64,000 nucleotides of DNA from Kudoa neothunni (Eukaryota > Cnidaria), in assembly GCA_964304625.1 (NCBI GenBank), contig OZ199840.1:124001-188000 (forward strand). Direction: 5' to 3'. Numbering within the stretch: the first letter of the stretch is position 1; each line of letters starts with the position of its first letter. This document shows positions 26,370 to 40,600 of the stretch, piece by piece. The translations under genes were made by a program, and so were the position numbers. Below the pieces are notes generated by a model, which was not told where the DNA came from, made no database searches, and saw only the letters and a list, made by a program, of their open reading frames with translations.

Positions 26370-27453
26370 AAATTCTTCAGATGGATTTTTTTACGTTAAT
26401 GATTACGATATGAATAACACACAATATTGGAGATGTGACGTCAGTAAATGTAAGGGCCGATTATCGACGACGCTTAGTGATAAAATTGATAACATCGAGA
26501 ACAGAGGTTATCACGACCACACAGTATCTTATGAAAAAATCGATAAAAATATTTCCAACTGTGACGTAAAATTACTGACTGAAAATAATCATTATCCAAC
26601 CTTCAAAATTTATTCAATAATAATTTCATCAAACAGAATAAATGAAATACTCATAATTACCCCAAAAAATATTTACAAAAATATCCAGAGCGCTCGAAAG
26701 AGAAATCATGTTAATGTGGATTTGGAACCGATTTAAATAAACAAAAATTTCTTACGCATAGGCAAGAACAGTGTTGTTTGTATGATTCTAGGTTCAAGTC
26801 GAGTAACAGAATTATAATGCTCACAACAAGTAATAATACATTACACCTAAATAATCGCCAAACGTGGGTATCTAGTGATACGTTTAATGTGACTCTAATA
26901 CATTTTATCAAGTATACATAATCCACGGAAAAATATTTGGCAGAATTTTCCCGTGGATTTTTATCTAAATGGCTGATAAATCCCGTGAGAGATATGAAAA
27001 GGTTTTGTTGATATTAAAAGACAAAACTAACATTCAATTCCCCAAAAGTATTATAATTGATTTCGAACGTCCCGCTTTCAATGTTTTTAAAAAAATGAAA
27101 ACACTCTAACATATTTTACTATTTATGTAATTTTGGGAAATGTATATGAGGAAAAATCCAAATTTAAGTTTGAACACCAGATATTGCAATGATTCTGATT
27201 TCGCCTGTTTATCAAGTGTTTTATGTCGTTAGTCTTTGTAACTCCCCATAAAATAAAGCACGAATTTGAAAAAATAAAGGGAAAATCCAACAATCTTGAG
27301 ATAAGTGAATTATCTTCATTTATTAACTATTTCCACAATAATTTTATTCAAACTTACAAGTATCAAAATTTATCATGGAATGTGCATGAAAGAATAGTGG
27401 ATGGAACTGATCTAACAACTAATGCTGTCGAGAATTTTCACCGTCATTTTTAA
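26370..27453 (+). pseudogene. MULE transposase with FLYWCH zinc finger, decayed
   Basis: Plus strand: a FLYWCH-type finger (DYDMNNTQYWRCDVSKCKGR with HDH near 26515) at about 26375-26530. The MULE catalytic middle follows (LMADKSRERYEKVLLILKD then IIIDFERPAFNVFKKM, about 26965-27100). The typical C-terminal block LSWNVHERIVDGTDLTTNAV with ENFHRHF ends at 27453. Frame changes separate the three parts. Terminal repeats were not located. Confidence 0.75.
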
Positions 27454-27744
27454 GGCCGTTTTGATCTAGTGAATCCTTGATTACCAATATTCACTGAGAA
27501 AATAAAAGAGACGCTGAGCCTTGTTTAACAATATATTAAATTTCTTATGTGAAATCCTTCCTCCTCGGACAATTTAAAGAAAGAAGAAAAGTTTACCAAA
27601 TTAAAGGAAATAATGTCGAATTTTCACCGATATTATGGATTATTCTATCTGGATAGCATTGCAAAATCTTATAATTGGAAATCAATTTAGTTTCATTCAT
27701 TATATATTTGGATTTTTTTTGTCGTTTAATAATTATCTCTATAT
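27454..27744. other. AT-rich spacer, nothing recognised
   Basis: Short interval between the MULE remnant and the Helentron-like repeat. No coding, RNA or repeat signal is seen. Confidence 0.5.
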
Positions 27745-29705
27745 ATGTATATATAAAATCTTTTGTCTGTCTGTGTCCACAAGTGCGCTTGTGCCACGGA
27801 GAAACTTTTTTTAAATACAACTTATGGTTTGCATTTGAATAGATGATACCATTAATAACAATCGTTCATTTACTTAGAAGTATAAATATAATCAATATCG
27901 TTATCAGAAGTAAGGAATTTTCTGGTTGTCTATTCAAATAGCAAATTAAAAAGTACCCAGATAATATTGATGTTTGTTTTGCATCAGAGTAATAGTCAAT
28001 TAGAATGAACTTTTTTTCATTAAACAAAAAGAAAATCTGTTATTTATGGTATAGAATATTTTAAAAATTTTACATTGCCTGTTCGGAGTAATTTTAAGAC
28101 GAATAAGAATATTAACGTCATATTTACAAGAGTTGTTGCATTTCCCTTAAATTTAAGGCATAATCAGATTATTTAGGATGTATTTTCATTTTTCAAATGC
28201 TGAAGATACTTTTTAAGCGAAAAAGATTATGATCATTTTAAATAAAACATAATTCGAGATTTAAGTTGTTGCCATGTTGGAATAATTTGGGTCTCTATAC
28301 GAACTCTAAAATGGATGTAAGATGTGTGATGTGTGTAGAGTTTTTAAATAAATATATTTTTGTGATAACTTCTTAAATGAAAATTATGCTCTATTGAAAT
28401 TTTCTAAGATGTGAAAATTCATTCTATCAAATTTATCGATTGAGATTGAAAATATATTCGTCTTTTCGATAAGTTTCTATATTTGATGAGACAATTTTTA
28501 AATAATGTCTAAGTTCTTAGTAACCTAAGTATTTCCTACCCCCAGACCTTAAGATTAATATTCAAATCAATATACTGTTTTCTTTAGACTCGCATTAATT
28601 CATTATGATATAAAAGCTGCATAAAAATATGCGACATCTCATGCTATATATAGTTTTAAAAATTTATGTTCACGATTACTTTTGCATAAAAATACAGTCC
28701 CTTCTCAATACGTGTCATGTAAATTAATAAGAAATTAATAGTCTATTCGATCTAACCTATATTGCCAAAAAGTTTTCGTTAACCTAAGAATAGTTCAATA
28801 CGAAGAAATTATTTTAGGGCAATCAAACGGTACGTTCATTTTTACAAGGGTGCATTCCTTCGAGAAAAACAGTTGATATTTAAGCATTATTGTAATTTTT
28901 CAAACCAAAAACACCTTTATTTTTTAGATTTAATCGTATTTTGATAATTAAATTTGTATACTTTTTTTTAAAAAGAAAGGTTTTATTTATTTAAAAATCG
29001 GAAGATTAGGTTAAAATAGTGAATACGTATGTTACCGCTCACAGCTTTTTAAAACATCATTAACATCCTTTATAAAATTGAAAAAAAGGAGTAACAATTA
29101 ATATTTTTATATCTGACGCATCTGACGCATCTTACGTTGATTTTGTTTTTTTATCGTTTGTAGACTAATAATAAATTTTATAACTAGAAGGATTAATTTT
29201 TATCGCAATATTTTGAAAAGAACTGAGTCCTATTAAAGTTACTTAATGATTTTGTTTATTAAATAAATGAGCTTTAATCGTTATTACATTTTATTGCTCA
29301 TAAAAATAAGGTCATTATATTTTTGGTTATTAATTTGTAAAATAAACTTAAAAATACTCATTAATTTCTCTCAATACCTCTATTTATATTTGAATGGAAA
29401 GTGCGCGCATAATTTTGTTTATCTAAATCATTACATTGCAAAAAGAATGGTAAGCTTTAAAATGCATAAATTAAAATAGAATAATAAAATTTACAGGGTT
29501 AACGTACTAATTAGATTAAATCTTCCGTAGAATTTATCCATTCAAAAATAATACTAAAAGTTAAAATTTTACATCACATAGTAGGACACAAAGCTGGGCA
29601 TTAACACAATTTACTCAAAAATCAATAAGGCTTTAGTCTGCGTCAGGTTTTATCCCCCTTGGCTGGGTAAGGTAGCCTTCGCGAAGCGGGGCTTGTACGC
29701 TAGTA
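27745..29705 (+). mobile_element. Helentron-like non-autonomous element
   Basis: The left end has the form TATATATAAAATCTTTTGTC followed by a CTGTCTGTG stretch. The right end has a GC-rich stem near 29665-29700 and terminates CGCTAGTA. These are the layouts of Helentron/HINE-type rolling-circle repeats. Positions about 28980-29700 match the reverse complement of about 61612-62240, and a related end lies near 56620-56700 in reverse. No Rep/helicase coding is present. Confidence 0.55.
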
Positions 29706-29806
29706 TAAGTAAAAAATATTTTCAAAATGAGTATAGATACATCTCATGAAAATTGACCTAGTCCAATAAATCGTTCTTTCACAAGTTTAGCACGAGTTGA
29801 TTATAC

Positions 29807-30778
29807 CAGGAATGGACATTTCGTTCGTTCGTTCATTCATCAGTACTTTGTGCAAATTTGGAGTCTTGGAGCGAACACGAACTTACCATCTTCGCCTTAG
29901 ACTATTTGAAGATACTAAATAACGATATCTAAGAAAGTTGTTAACAGTTATTTTTTCGAGACCTACCGGCATCTCGAGATCCAAGAGGGTTTTTCCTAAT
30001 AACGAAAATATCTACAAAAGAGATCGTTAACACATGAACTCATTGACCTTGTTTGAAACTGCCGGTCTATTCCAACAATAAAGTTGATAAATCTAACTAA
30101 TAATTATGTCCAATATGAAATATTTAGTTATTCCTTTTAATTTCACATCATAATCAATCTTTTTAACAATTAAAAAAATTGACTGTTTGCCTCCTTAGTC
30201 ATAACTTTGATACTCAAATATTTCTGTAACCACCTGAGTCATTGGTTGTGGGAGCTCTTATGCAGTTTGCTTATGTCCGCGTTGGAAAATATAAGGCGGA
30301 AATGATAAAATAATATGCTATGATCGTCATAAAATAATCGAAAAGTTGTTACGACCAAGATTGAAAACGAAATTATTATCCTCCAATATTGATCTAGCAA
30401 TCACCTAAATGCTTCAGGTATAGTTGAGGGAATATTAGAAATCATATTTCTCACTCAGAACCGATAAAATATCTATTGCATCAATTTAAATCGTTATTCA
30501 GCCTACAAATATAAGATTTAATTTAAATACAATTTATTTTTAGAATTAAATACAGATATCGTTCGTCAATATCCAATTAATTGTTTCTAAAAACAAACAC
30601 GTTCTTAAACGACCGATATATTTAGATTTTCTCAGAGCGAAGATCCGTTTGGACGAAAAAATTTAAAATTCTGACTTTTTTCCAAAATCTTAAAATTAAA
30701 ATTTCGCTTGTTTTTATTCGTAACAATTTTTTTTCGTGTGAAACAACACGAACGAAACTCACGAATATGTCACCCCTG
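29807..30778. mobile_element. hAT-type MITE with 8-bp target duplication
   Basis: Flanked by perfect GATTATAC repeats (29799-29806 and 30779-30786). Ends begin CAGGAATGGACATTTCG and, from the other side, CAGGGGTGACATATTCG. It is 972 bp with no coding potential. A second copy lies at about 52117-55160, broken by later insertions. Confidence 0.8.
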
Positions 30779-30786
30779 GATTATAC

Positions 30787-31690
30787 TGCAAGTGAAAATT
30801 ATTTGAATATAATACTTTTGATTTGACGTAATTTTAGAGTTTAAATGACTTTTATAAATTCTTATTTATGCTTTTAAATTAAAAATTCGAATTAAAAAAA
30901 GATAAACATTTTGGTAGATTAATTTTAATACGACCCCGCTTTAAAGTTAGGGTATGTCTGTTTGGCCCGTCACTCCGAATGGTTGCCGACCCCTGTTGAA
31001 GAGCCATGGAGCATGATTCGTTTAATGACTAGCAACATTTTTATTTAGTCTTTATAAAAACGTAAAATTATTAATCTTCAGATAATAAAAGTAAAGGTGT
31101 AGATGTTTTCATTTAATATTTATTAGTTTAATTTTATTTTATTTCACTCTAATTTCGTATGCTCATATCATAAATATTTATTTAATAAATTGTTACAATG
31201 TTTTCAAACATTAATGACATTACATCGAACCGATATAAAGTTTATTTGAGATTACATTAACGTATAAAATAGACGAACGATTATTAATTTAGAAATGTTA
31301 ACCAGAAAGCTACATTTTATGAATATAATAAGTTGAAATAAAACCGATACTCTCATTTATTACATTTTAGTTTACTTTAATTAATTTCTCATAATATAAA
31401 ATAAATTTGAATATTTCTTTGGGGAATAAGTATTTATTTGAATGACTTCGGCTGCCTGAAATATATTATTTTAGATTGAAATGTTCTATAAGTATGTAAT
31501 TAAAGTATAGCATTCAAAAATCTTCATTAACGCATTTTTAACGCGTAAATACTTCTATCAAATTATTATTAACATGAATATATTTATAATTTACAAAAAA
31601 ATTCAAACTACTATTTAACAGACAAAAAAATCCAGTTATTATTATATTTTATTAACTAATAGTTTTAAAGGTCGGTCTTAACAAGATCTA
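30787..31690. other. 3' flank of the POMT2-like gene with a solo hAT end
   Basis: The sequence ending GGTTGCCGACCCCTG at about 30991 looks like the end of another hAT element (inverse of CAGGGGTCGGCAACC). The opposite end was not found. The remainder to 31690 is AT-rich with no feature recognised. Confidence 0.4.
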
Positions 31691-34600
31691 TCAGAAATTC
31701 CACATATTCATCCATTTATATGTATTTCGATTTGAAGTTCAGGAATTTTCTTTCATTCCGTATGTCAAAAACGAAAAAGAATGAAAACTAGAAATAATCA
31801 GAGATGTAACCATAGGATAGATTTACCTTGAGACAATTACAATAACCATAACAAAATACAAGATATAATGAATTTTTCTAAACTTTCTGAAATTATTTAT
31901 TAATTCTGCGATCCATATTCCTAAATAATAAATCCAAAAATGCCGTAAACAATGTTAAACCAGTTATGATAGACGAGAGATGATAGCAAGGTATGTAATG
32001 ATGGAAATAAAGAACTCGACTCATAAAGAAGTATGGCGCGTAATTGAATATCCAAAACGCGTATATTGGCCAAGATTTACGAATCGGTGAATCTAAAAAT
32101 TACTGAATTCTTTTTATAAATTAATCAATTTACCATCCCAAACGTTCGTGTTATGATTTATCTCAGTGCTTCGTAAGAACTGAATTTTTTTGAAAAGGAA
32201 ACTAATAGGATACATCGCAACTATAATAGCACAATTTATCCGCCACAGCACCTAAGTTTTACGAAAAATAATTGGTGATATATTTATTTATTTTTATATG
32301 AAAAATTCACTGGATTTCCAAGAAGAATAATCTTGAAATCTGCCACAGAAGACATTGAAGCTCCCTAAGATAAAATAAGGCGAAAATGTGATCAAAGATT
32401 ACCCTAGCGCTTATTAGCCATTCCAAAGGATGAATTGGCACTTCATCAATCCTGGCAGTCAACTTATTGTTCATCTAGTTTTATTATGTTTAGAATGACT
32501 ACTTAATCTCTGGCCGAAATACGTCAAATGCAACTTTATGGTACTCTATTAATTTCGAAAAAAAGTTTGGTTTGATAATCTTCTCGATATCGGTGTTGGG
32601 ATCTATATTCTTTCGTTTAGATAAAAAAATAAGTCAAATACATTTTGGATTGTAGTTGTCGGAGAATGTCCAGCAACTCTGTGGATGATGATGTTCAAAG
32701 TTACAAACAACTTCATGGTCACTTTTTCCACTATTTGAATCAAATTAGAAGATTTTTAAAAATTAAAATGATATTACAGATAATGAACCCTTTCAAGAGT
32801 TTGCATCAGATCGCAGTTTAGTTTGTGATGTCTAAGAGCGACTTGCGATGAAAATGGAATAAGACCTCCATTTTTGTGACCATTCTTTAGAACAACCACG
32901 TTCCATAATTCATAAAATGGCAATTTATTCTAAAATGGTATACATTTCAAACGAATATTTAGTTTAAAAAATATAAATTAATTATTTGAATATTTATGAT
33001 TCTAGTTTTATGTGGATTATTCCCAGAAATTCTTAAATATATTAATTATATGGCATTACGTAAACAAAAATGCTACAAAGGGATTGTTTAGGGGTTCTCG
33101 ATTACGTCTTCGCTGCTAAAAATTACTCCCTATGTAGACAAATATTTATGAAACTTTTATGGTTCGTAATATTTCAAAAACTTATTTATTTATTTGCCAT
33201 CAAATATCACAAACTACTAAGAAAATGGAGGTTTTACCGATTTTAAAGCTATGTAATCAATTATAATATTAAAATTTAATATTTCAGAATAATACTTTAG
33301 GGAGAAACTATTCGCAGGGAAAACTTTAATCCTAAACGGCATGTCCACAGGCGCAATAAGAACTTTTAATGATATTTTCTTCACTGATTCTTGATGTTAT
33401 CGGTTTATTAAAACTCCACATAATACCATTTAACCGATATTTGGGTCTTCAGTATTACCACATTCCACCAATTCAGTCGACGTTTCGGATGATTCCGTAT
33501 AGTTTTCTTCAAATTCACTTCCCAAAGATTGAAATCCATTAATACACTCATCAGTTTCGCTCATATTTTATACAGGAAAAGCGGGTTCGCGTGGCATTAT
33601 TTGAGCAGTATAACAATATGCTCATGAACAATCATTTAAAATATTAAATTGAATATTTTCATCAAAAAACATTAATCATTAGGTCAATTCACTCGAATTC
33701 TTCATTTCTTAAAAATTTAAGATTATTCTGCAACGGTTTTATACAACGATTAATTGTGATCCAATTCGACATAGTGCCGATGAGACTATAACGGATTAAT
33801 AACACAAATATTCGGTTTTTTCTTCAAATTTAAACGACAGTAATTTTTTAAGCTGAATCAAATAATATATCTATATTTACTAAGTTGATTCATCAAATAA
33901 AAAACTGGGATCTTCTGGACCGTAAATGTCCTTGGAGGTTGGTCGTTCTCGCCGACCTTAGAGACAAACATTTAAGTACATCTTTTTCTGATATAAATTA
34001 TACCGCTCCTAAATATTCGGTTTCAAAATTAGAAAACTAAACAATGAAAGCAGTAAGCTCGTCAAAGTGTTTTGATGTAGGTATAATGGGTTCCTCTTGA
34101 ATCATCTCAAAATTTCAAGCGGAAAATTTTTTATTGTTTAAATTAATATTTAATGGTCTATTGCATTTATCGACTCCAGGAAACTCATATTTTCTGAAGC
34201 AGGTAAATAAAATATCCTTTGAAACGCCGTCTCATGATTTTTAAGAGCAATGTTTGAAGCAATTCTTGGGAGGAGGTATTTATATCATTGCTAACTGCAG
34301 AAATATGGCTTTATATTTAATTATTTTTGTAGCTTGATTTGAATAGGAAAATGATTGCATGGTCTAATAGTTGAAAAACGCTAGTTGGATTTTTTGTAAG
34401 GAATATAAGAGAGATATTGGAAAAATGAATTTCGGCGTGTTAATTAGCATTATTAAGAGGTAGTAAAACTTACTTGTACTTTCTTCTGAATACATTGTCA
34501 AAATTAGAAAGATATTTGTTAAATGTCTCCTTAGTCATCCATTTTTTCCTGTTTGATTTATATTTTATTAGAAATGTTTTATTTAGCATTTTTAAAAATA

Positions 34601-37600
34601 ACGTAATTTTTGTGATTTCCAATCACAAGAGATTCAATGAAACCTCCAGGCATAAATGCATGCCTCAAACAGTAATTATTTTTTAGCTTTTTTTTCTCAC
34701 AAAACATGGCTTTAAAAATAATGGACCTCTATATTGTTAGTAAAATAATGCAGTTTCGTTAAGATTATAGACACAACCATCGTTGTTATCTCTGACTTAG
34801 TCATTCAATTTAGATTACCAATTTTCTACAAAACTTTAATCAACGTAAGTAGCATCACTATGGGCAATGATATTTTTAAATTCCATCGTGATTTAAAACC
34901 CAGAAATAAATCATGGGTCATTACTACGCTTTGGTTCAATTCTTTTGTCAATCGAATCCTTTAATGTATATCATAGGCAGATAATTCAATTTTTTTCTCT
35001 CAAGTAATCCTCCCAGCCATATATTAAAGTATCAATGTCGTGATTTGAATACCGTTTAAAATTTTTTCTCTCTCCAGAAACCAAGCTAATTTATAAGATA
35101 AAACTATATCTTTCTTCCCAATCAAGATGATATCTAGAGTAGAAATAGAAGGAAGTTTAAATTGACAAAAAGTAGTATTTTTTTCACTCCTGTTTAGAAT
35201 ACTTTAATAAAGTAAATAAATTTATATTTTAGTTTTATTATTTCATCTTTTTTAAATTTTCCAGATATTATAAATGTAAAAAAGGTACATCACTTAATCT
35301 GTCTATAGCTGAAAAGTTACGGAAAATCGGTTTAGCGCTAATAATAGGAAAATACTATTTCAAAATATTCAATTTTTGTAAATTATTTTTAAATCCAAAT
35401 AATAAAATATACGGTTTAAAATATTAAAACAATATATCAATGGAAGAAAGTCCGAAGTTACCAAAAATCGGTTACTATGGAAAATCAGTTACCAACTGTA
35501 TAGTCATAACTAATGTCACCTGAATATTATTTACAATGTCAATAGTCACTTCCAATATTTTATTGAAATTAGCATTCCATCTATTATGCTTTTATCAACA
35601 TATTGTTAAACGATTTCATGCATCTATTTATCTATATATTAGTTTTTTGAAAAAATTCATTTTTAATACAAGGACTTATTGATATATTTGGTCGGATATG
35701 TACACTTTAAAAATTCTATTAATGGTTTAAAATGTGACGAAAAGTCCATAATTGTGTAAATATTGATTAATGTGTAGTGAATTTTATAATCAGATGTATT
35801 AAAGCCCAATGCTATGATATTTTGTTTATTTCGTTGAAATCTCCCATTAAATGTAATTTTCAACAATAAATTCAATAACGACGTAGCGCTTGCGTTATAT
35901 AATTATTTAAATTTTTTAAGTTGACATTAAGGGTATGCACACATATTATTGGAGAATAGTGTAGCAATAATTTTACCGAACGGAAGGATATAAATTTGAC
36001 TAATACAAATTAATTGTCATTAGTTTTATTATGGCTATATAGTTTAACCCTCGAATACCTGGAGTGGACCACGCTGGTCCACGATAGACAAAATTTGTAA
36101 TATCTTTTTTCACACGTATTTTTAAACCTTTTTATGTATTCCAATTTTATGCTGTGAATATTCTTTATTACATTATAAAATAATAGACCTTTAAATTTTG
36201 AGAATTTTTGAAGAAATAAGTAAATAAAAAAAGTTACGTAAATACCTGTGATGGACAATTTCGGTCCACGTGTAATTGTTAACGAAATTAATGTTTTGTA
36301 CTATAATTACATCATTCTAAATTTAATATTATATTTCGTAAGAAATTTAAAATATTCTAAAACAATTTATGATTAATAATATGTTTAATGAAAGATTTAT
36401 ATCGAATTTATTTTATGATAAGTTTGAACGCACAACGAGAATTTGCTTAAAAAATGAATTCTGGCGGAGAACATATACTTTTTTAAAAGGATTATGAAAG
36501 TTCTGACAATACACCATAAATTAAAAGTGGTTTAGAGGACTTGGGTGAAATAATTAATGAGCCAGTCAGTAATGGCGACGTTGATGATGCTTACGATAAC
36601 GATGCTAACATTGAAGATATGACCTATGTCTCTTTAGTTGTCTCTCAAGTTAGAGAAACATGGCATAACTTCCGACTAGATTTGAAAGGAGGTTTAAAAA
36701 GTAAAATATTTTTAATGTAAAAACGGAATTTAAAAAAAAATCTTTCCAGAATGGCCGAACTCCCATGAGGTCTTTTAATAATTTATTGACCAATAAAATG
36801 TTGGAAAAGATCCAATATTGTAACAAAACATTTATTGAACAAGAAAAAACCTACTGCGAAAAAGATAAATATGGCCTAGTTGAAAGTTTTTTTCGGAGCT
36901 ATCATTAATTGGCGTAATGAAAGGCTAAAATGAAAAAATTCGATAATTTTCAACTGAAAAATATGGCCTTCAATCGCTTATTGCAAAAATTACAAGAAAT
37001 CGCTTTGAAGATTTTGCAGCTTGTCTCAGATTCGACAAGGGAAGAACCAGGGTTAGAGAGGGTAAACATTCCCCCATCAGATATATATTTGATGAGTTTA
37101 TAAATACGTATAAAGAAAGTTACAACCCATCTCCCCCTTTGACTGTGGATGAACAGCTTGTCACATTCAGAGGTCGCTTCCCCTTCAAAATGTTCATTCC
37201 TTCTAAGCCTAGCAAGTATGGGATAAAAATATGGGCGTTGTGTGATGCAACAAACGCACATCTATGCAATGCAAAGATATATATTGACAAAGAGAACGGC
37301 GTTGTTGAAACCAACCAAGATGAAAATATAGTAGAGCATCTAATTACACCTTATTTAAAATAATGTCGTGACGTTACCACTAACAATTTTTTTACCACAC
37401 TGTCACATGCGAGATACCTAATGTATCACAAAACAATAATTGTGGTAACTGTTCGTAAAAATAAAAAATTTTTCATCCCAGAATTTTAATCATCAAAAGG
37501 AATACCAGACGATATGAAATTTTTATTTCAGGATAAATTTACCTCGATAAAATACAATCTCAAAAAAAAATAGATCCGTGGGTACTTTTAAGTTCTATAC

Positions 37601-40600
37601 ATCGAGGTTGTGATATTGACCATGAGTGGAAAAAACCGGAGATCATAAATTATTACTACCAAACTAAAGGAGGGGGTGGATACGCTCGACCAAATTGCCC
37701 CCTGCTATTCCCCAAAAAGAGCCACCCGTCGTTGCCCAATGGCAATTTTATTTAACATTATCGATATGGCCTCCTATAATGCGTATCTTTTGTATGTTTA
37801 TCGAAACCCGCAATTCAAAAATGCTCATAAAAAACGATCCCGAAGAGAGTTTTTAAAAATGTTAGCGGAAGAATTGTTCGAAAACGATGGCATGCATTTT
37901 AAAACCATCCAAATAAAAAGGAAGGAACCTACATCTGGAAGAGAAAGATGCCAAATTTTCTCAATAAACAAGTAAAAAACCACGACAATTTGTTCAAGTT
38001 GCAACAGATTTTTCTGCAAAACTCACAGAATTGAAAATACAGGATGCGATGTGTGTAACAAAAAATAAAATAAATTGTATTATTTATATATTTAATTTCA
38101 CAATATTTTTATCCGAAATTAAATTTTTACATTAAATTTGAGTATATCCGCAAAATATATCATATAGTGTAATTTACCTATTTAGATTTTAGACGAAACG
38201 ATTAGAATTAATGTCATTATAATGAGATGGTATAGATAGTTTGAACATGAATCTCAGTTTCATATTGTAAAGTATTAAATTTTTTTAAAGTTAAATTATC
38301 GTTTGTAATCACAAACAAAAACATTTAATGATTATATGTTTATTATAATGGTTTTTTTCCAATACATTAAAACACCATTTAAATTAAACCGCTAATTACA
38401 CTCATAAAATAACAATTATGAAAATGATAAACTTATTTTAAGTATAAAAATTATATAGGCTAAAGTTATTTTGGCTCATTTTTACGATATCGATTTTATA
38501 TAAGTTTATATTTGCAAATTATTTATTTTTTTTATGCGTGCGTGCGTCAAAGAATTTGATTTTAATGTTTTAATTCAAATGTTCTTTCCTTTTTTGTAAC
38601 TTAACAAAAAGCTATTGGGTTGTTTTATTTATCTTCATAATTAAATAGTTTCAAATATAATTATGCTATGACTAAATTCATAATACCATAGCGGTCCTCT
38701 TCAGGAATTCGTGTAACTTTTTCCAGGTATTCGAGCGTAAATTAATTATTAGAATTAGAATTTTGCTATTTAAAATCGTTAAAATCGTTCAAATTATGAT
38801 AATTTAAATAAATTTTAGTTTAACTTCATCTGCGGGTTAATATAAAGGTTTTATATATATTTTTGAATAATTTAAAAGATTTTTCAATGAAAAACATCTT
38901 CAATTTTAGGTAATAGTGAGAAAATTGGATTATTATTCCAATATTTATATAAAAATATTGAAATACACTCATTTGACTATTTCTTCAAAAAGATTTCAAT
39001 AATAACTTAAGAACGACAGTATTAATTAAATGAGAGTTAGTTACTTAAGAATCAATTATTAATAGTTATATTTCTTATACATATAAAATTACCGATTCCG
39101 TCATGGAAACTCTTAATGTGTGAGATGTAATTGGTGCTTTGTATCCGATGGATATTAGACGTCGATTTGTTCTAATAATATTTTATTTACATGAAAAAAA
39201 TAAAAAACCACATGTTATGATGAATTCTAATAAGATCGCCATCTTGAATCATGTCAGTTTTTGAGCCGGAAAACTTTTCAATGCGCCAAAAGGCAGAATC
39301 TTGTTTTTTAAAGATATTTGTCACCTACGTAAAAATATAATTAAACGAATTTCGAAATTTCAAGGCATCCTTTACCGCGTAGTCATCGGTAGCATTATTT
39401 TTCAAATATGTTGTATTTTTTCCATTCAGAAATAACTCATATGAAGAACATGGACTCATAGAAACAACACTATTATCCCCAACAACTATTTGGATAATTT
39501 AGATGCGTATCAAATTTGAACTATCACATTGAGATATATTTTTTAACCTATTTTCAAAAATGTTGCCTTTTAATGTAGAAGAAAATGAATTGGAAAACTT
39601 CAGGTAGAATTGCCCACTAATTAATTTATTGATAATTAAAGTTTTGATATATTTGGAAACTTACTGATTATTGGTTATTTTAAATCTTAATCCATTAATA
39701 GCACAATATACTGACAACGAGAGTATCAATAGATAGGAGACCCTCGTGATTATAAATTTGAATATTTTAACCTTTAGTTTCAATTAAATGAAAAATAATT
39801 TATTACAAATTGTACCAAATTGTTGTTACGGTCACAAACCAACCACCACAAATCTGAACATGTTATTACTCCAATAGCTAATAACATGAATAGTCCACTT
39901 AATTTCACACTAAATTCAATCAGTAAAACCCAAATATTACATTTATTTCACCTTATACATAGACCAATACCAATACCAGTCATAACGAGTTCATAAATCC
40001 CAGAGTAGATGTTTTTTGTATTGCTTTTCGGAAAATTAATACATATATTATCAATTTATTTCTAAAAGTACTATTTGTTTCTGTATCGCATGTAATAATA
40101 AACAGTTAACAACATAAAAAATATGTGTGGAGAATCGAGAAGAACATATCTTGTGATTGTGCAGCTTGCAGTATCTAAAAATAACTAATGAAAAATATAA
40201 TACATTAATTACCGAAAATAACAAATAAAGTGCATAAAAATGACGTCATTGTTGATTTTGTAATTTCAAATGAAATTAAAAAGATCAAAATGACAATCAA
40301 TACGCCGATCAAACATGAAAACTAATCTAAATTATCAACTAACAACAACACTAAATCTACTTGTCGCAATGGAACATAGAAATCACTTGGATACTTCATT
40401 CCTGGGGTTAAAAATGTAAAATTTCCATCATATCCAGTATACCATGCTACCCCCGCATACATCATCTAACAATTAAACTCTGATAATACCACAAAAATTA
40501 ATTAACTAACAATTCCTAGAGGAGGGTGCACGTCCAAATAAAATTCCCTTTTAAGAAAACTGTTGATAAATTTTCCAAAATGTGTTTCATCCCAACTAAA

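Larger units (their letters stand above)
32930..39092 (-). other. 6,163-nt intron of POMT2 filled by two transposons
   Basis: GT donor after exon 12 (GTAATTTT at 39092) and acceptor CCATTTTAG before exon 13, both phase 0. All other introns of this gene are 38-59 nt. It holds a minus-strand Tigger (about 33290-35498) and a plus-strand piggyBac (36048-38737). The other parts (32930-33290, 35499-36043, 38742-39092) show nothing recognisable. Confidence 0.8.

Noticed and set aside
29267-29479. Plus-strand frame of 70 codons
   Set aside because: It lies in the Helentron-like repeat, and the copy at 61.8 kb does not keep it.
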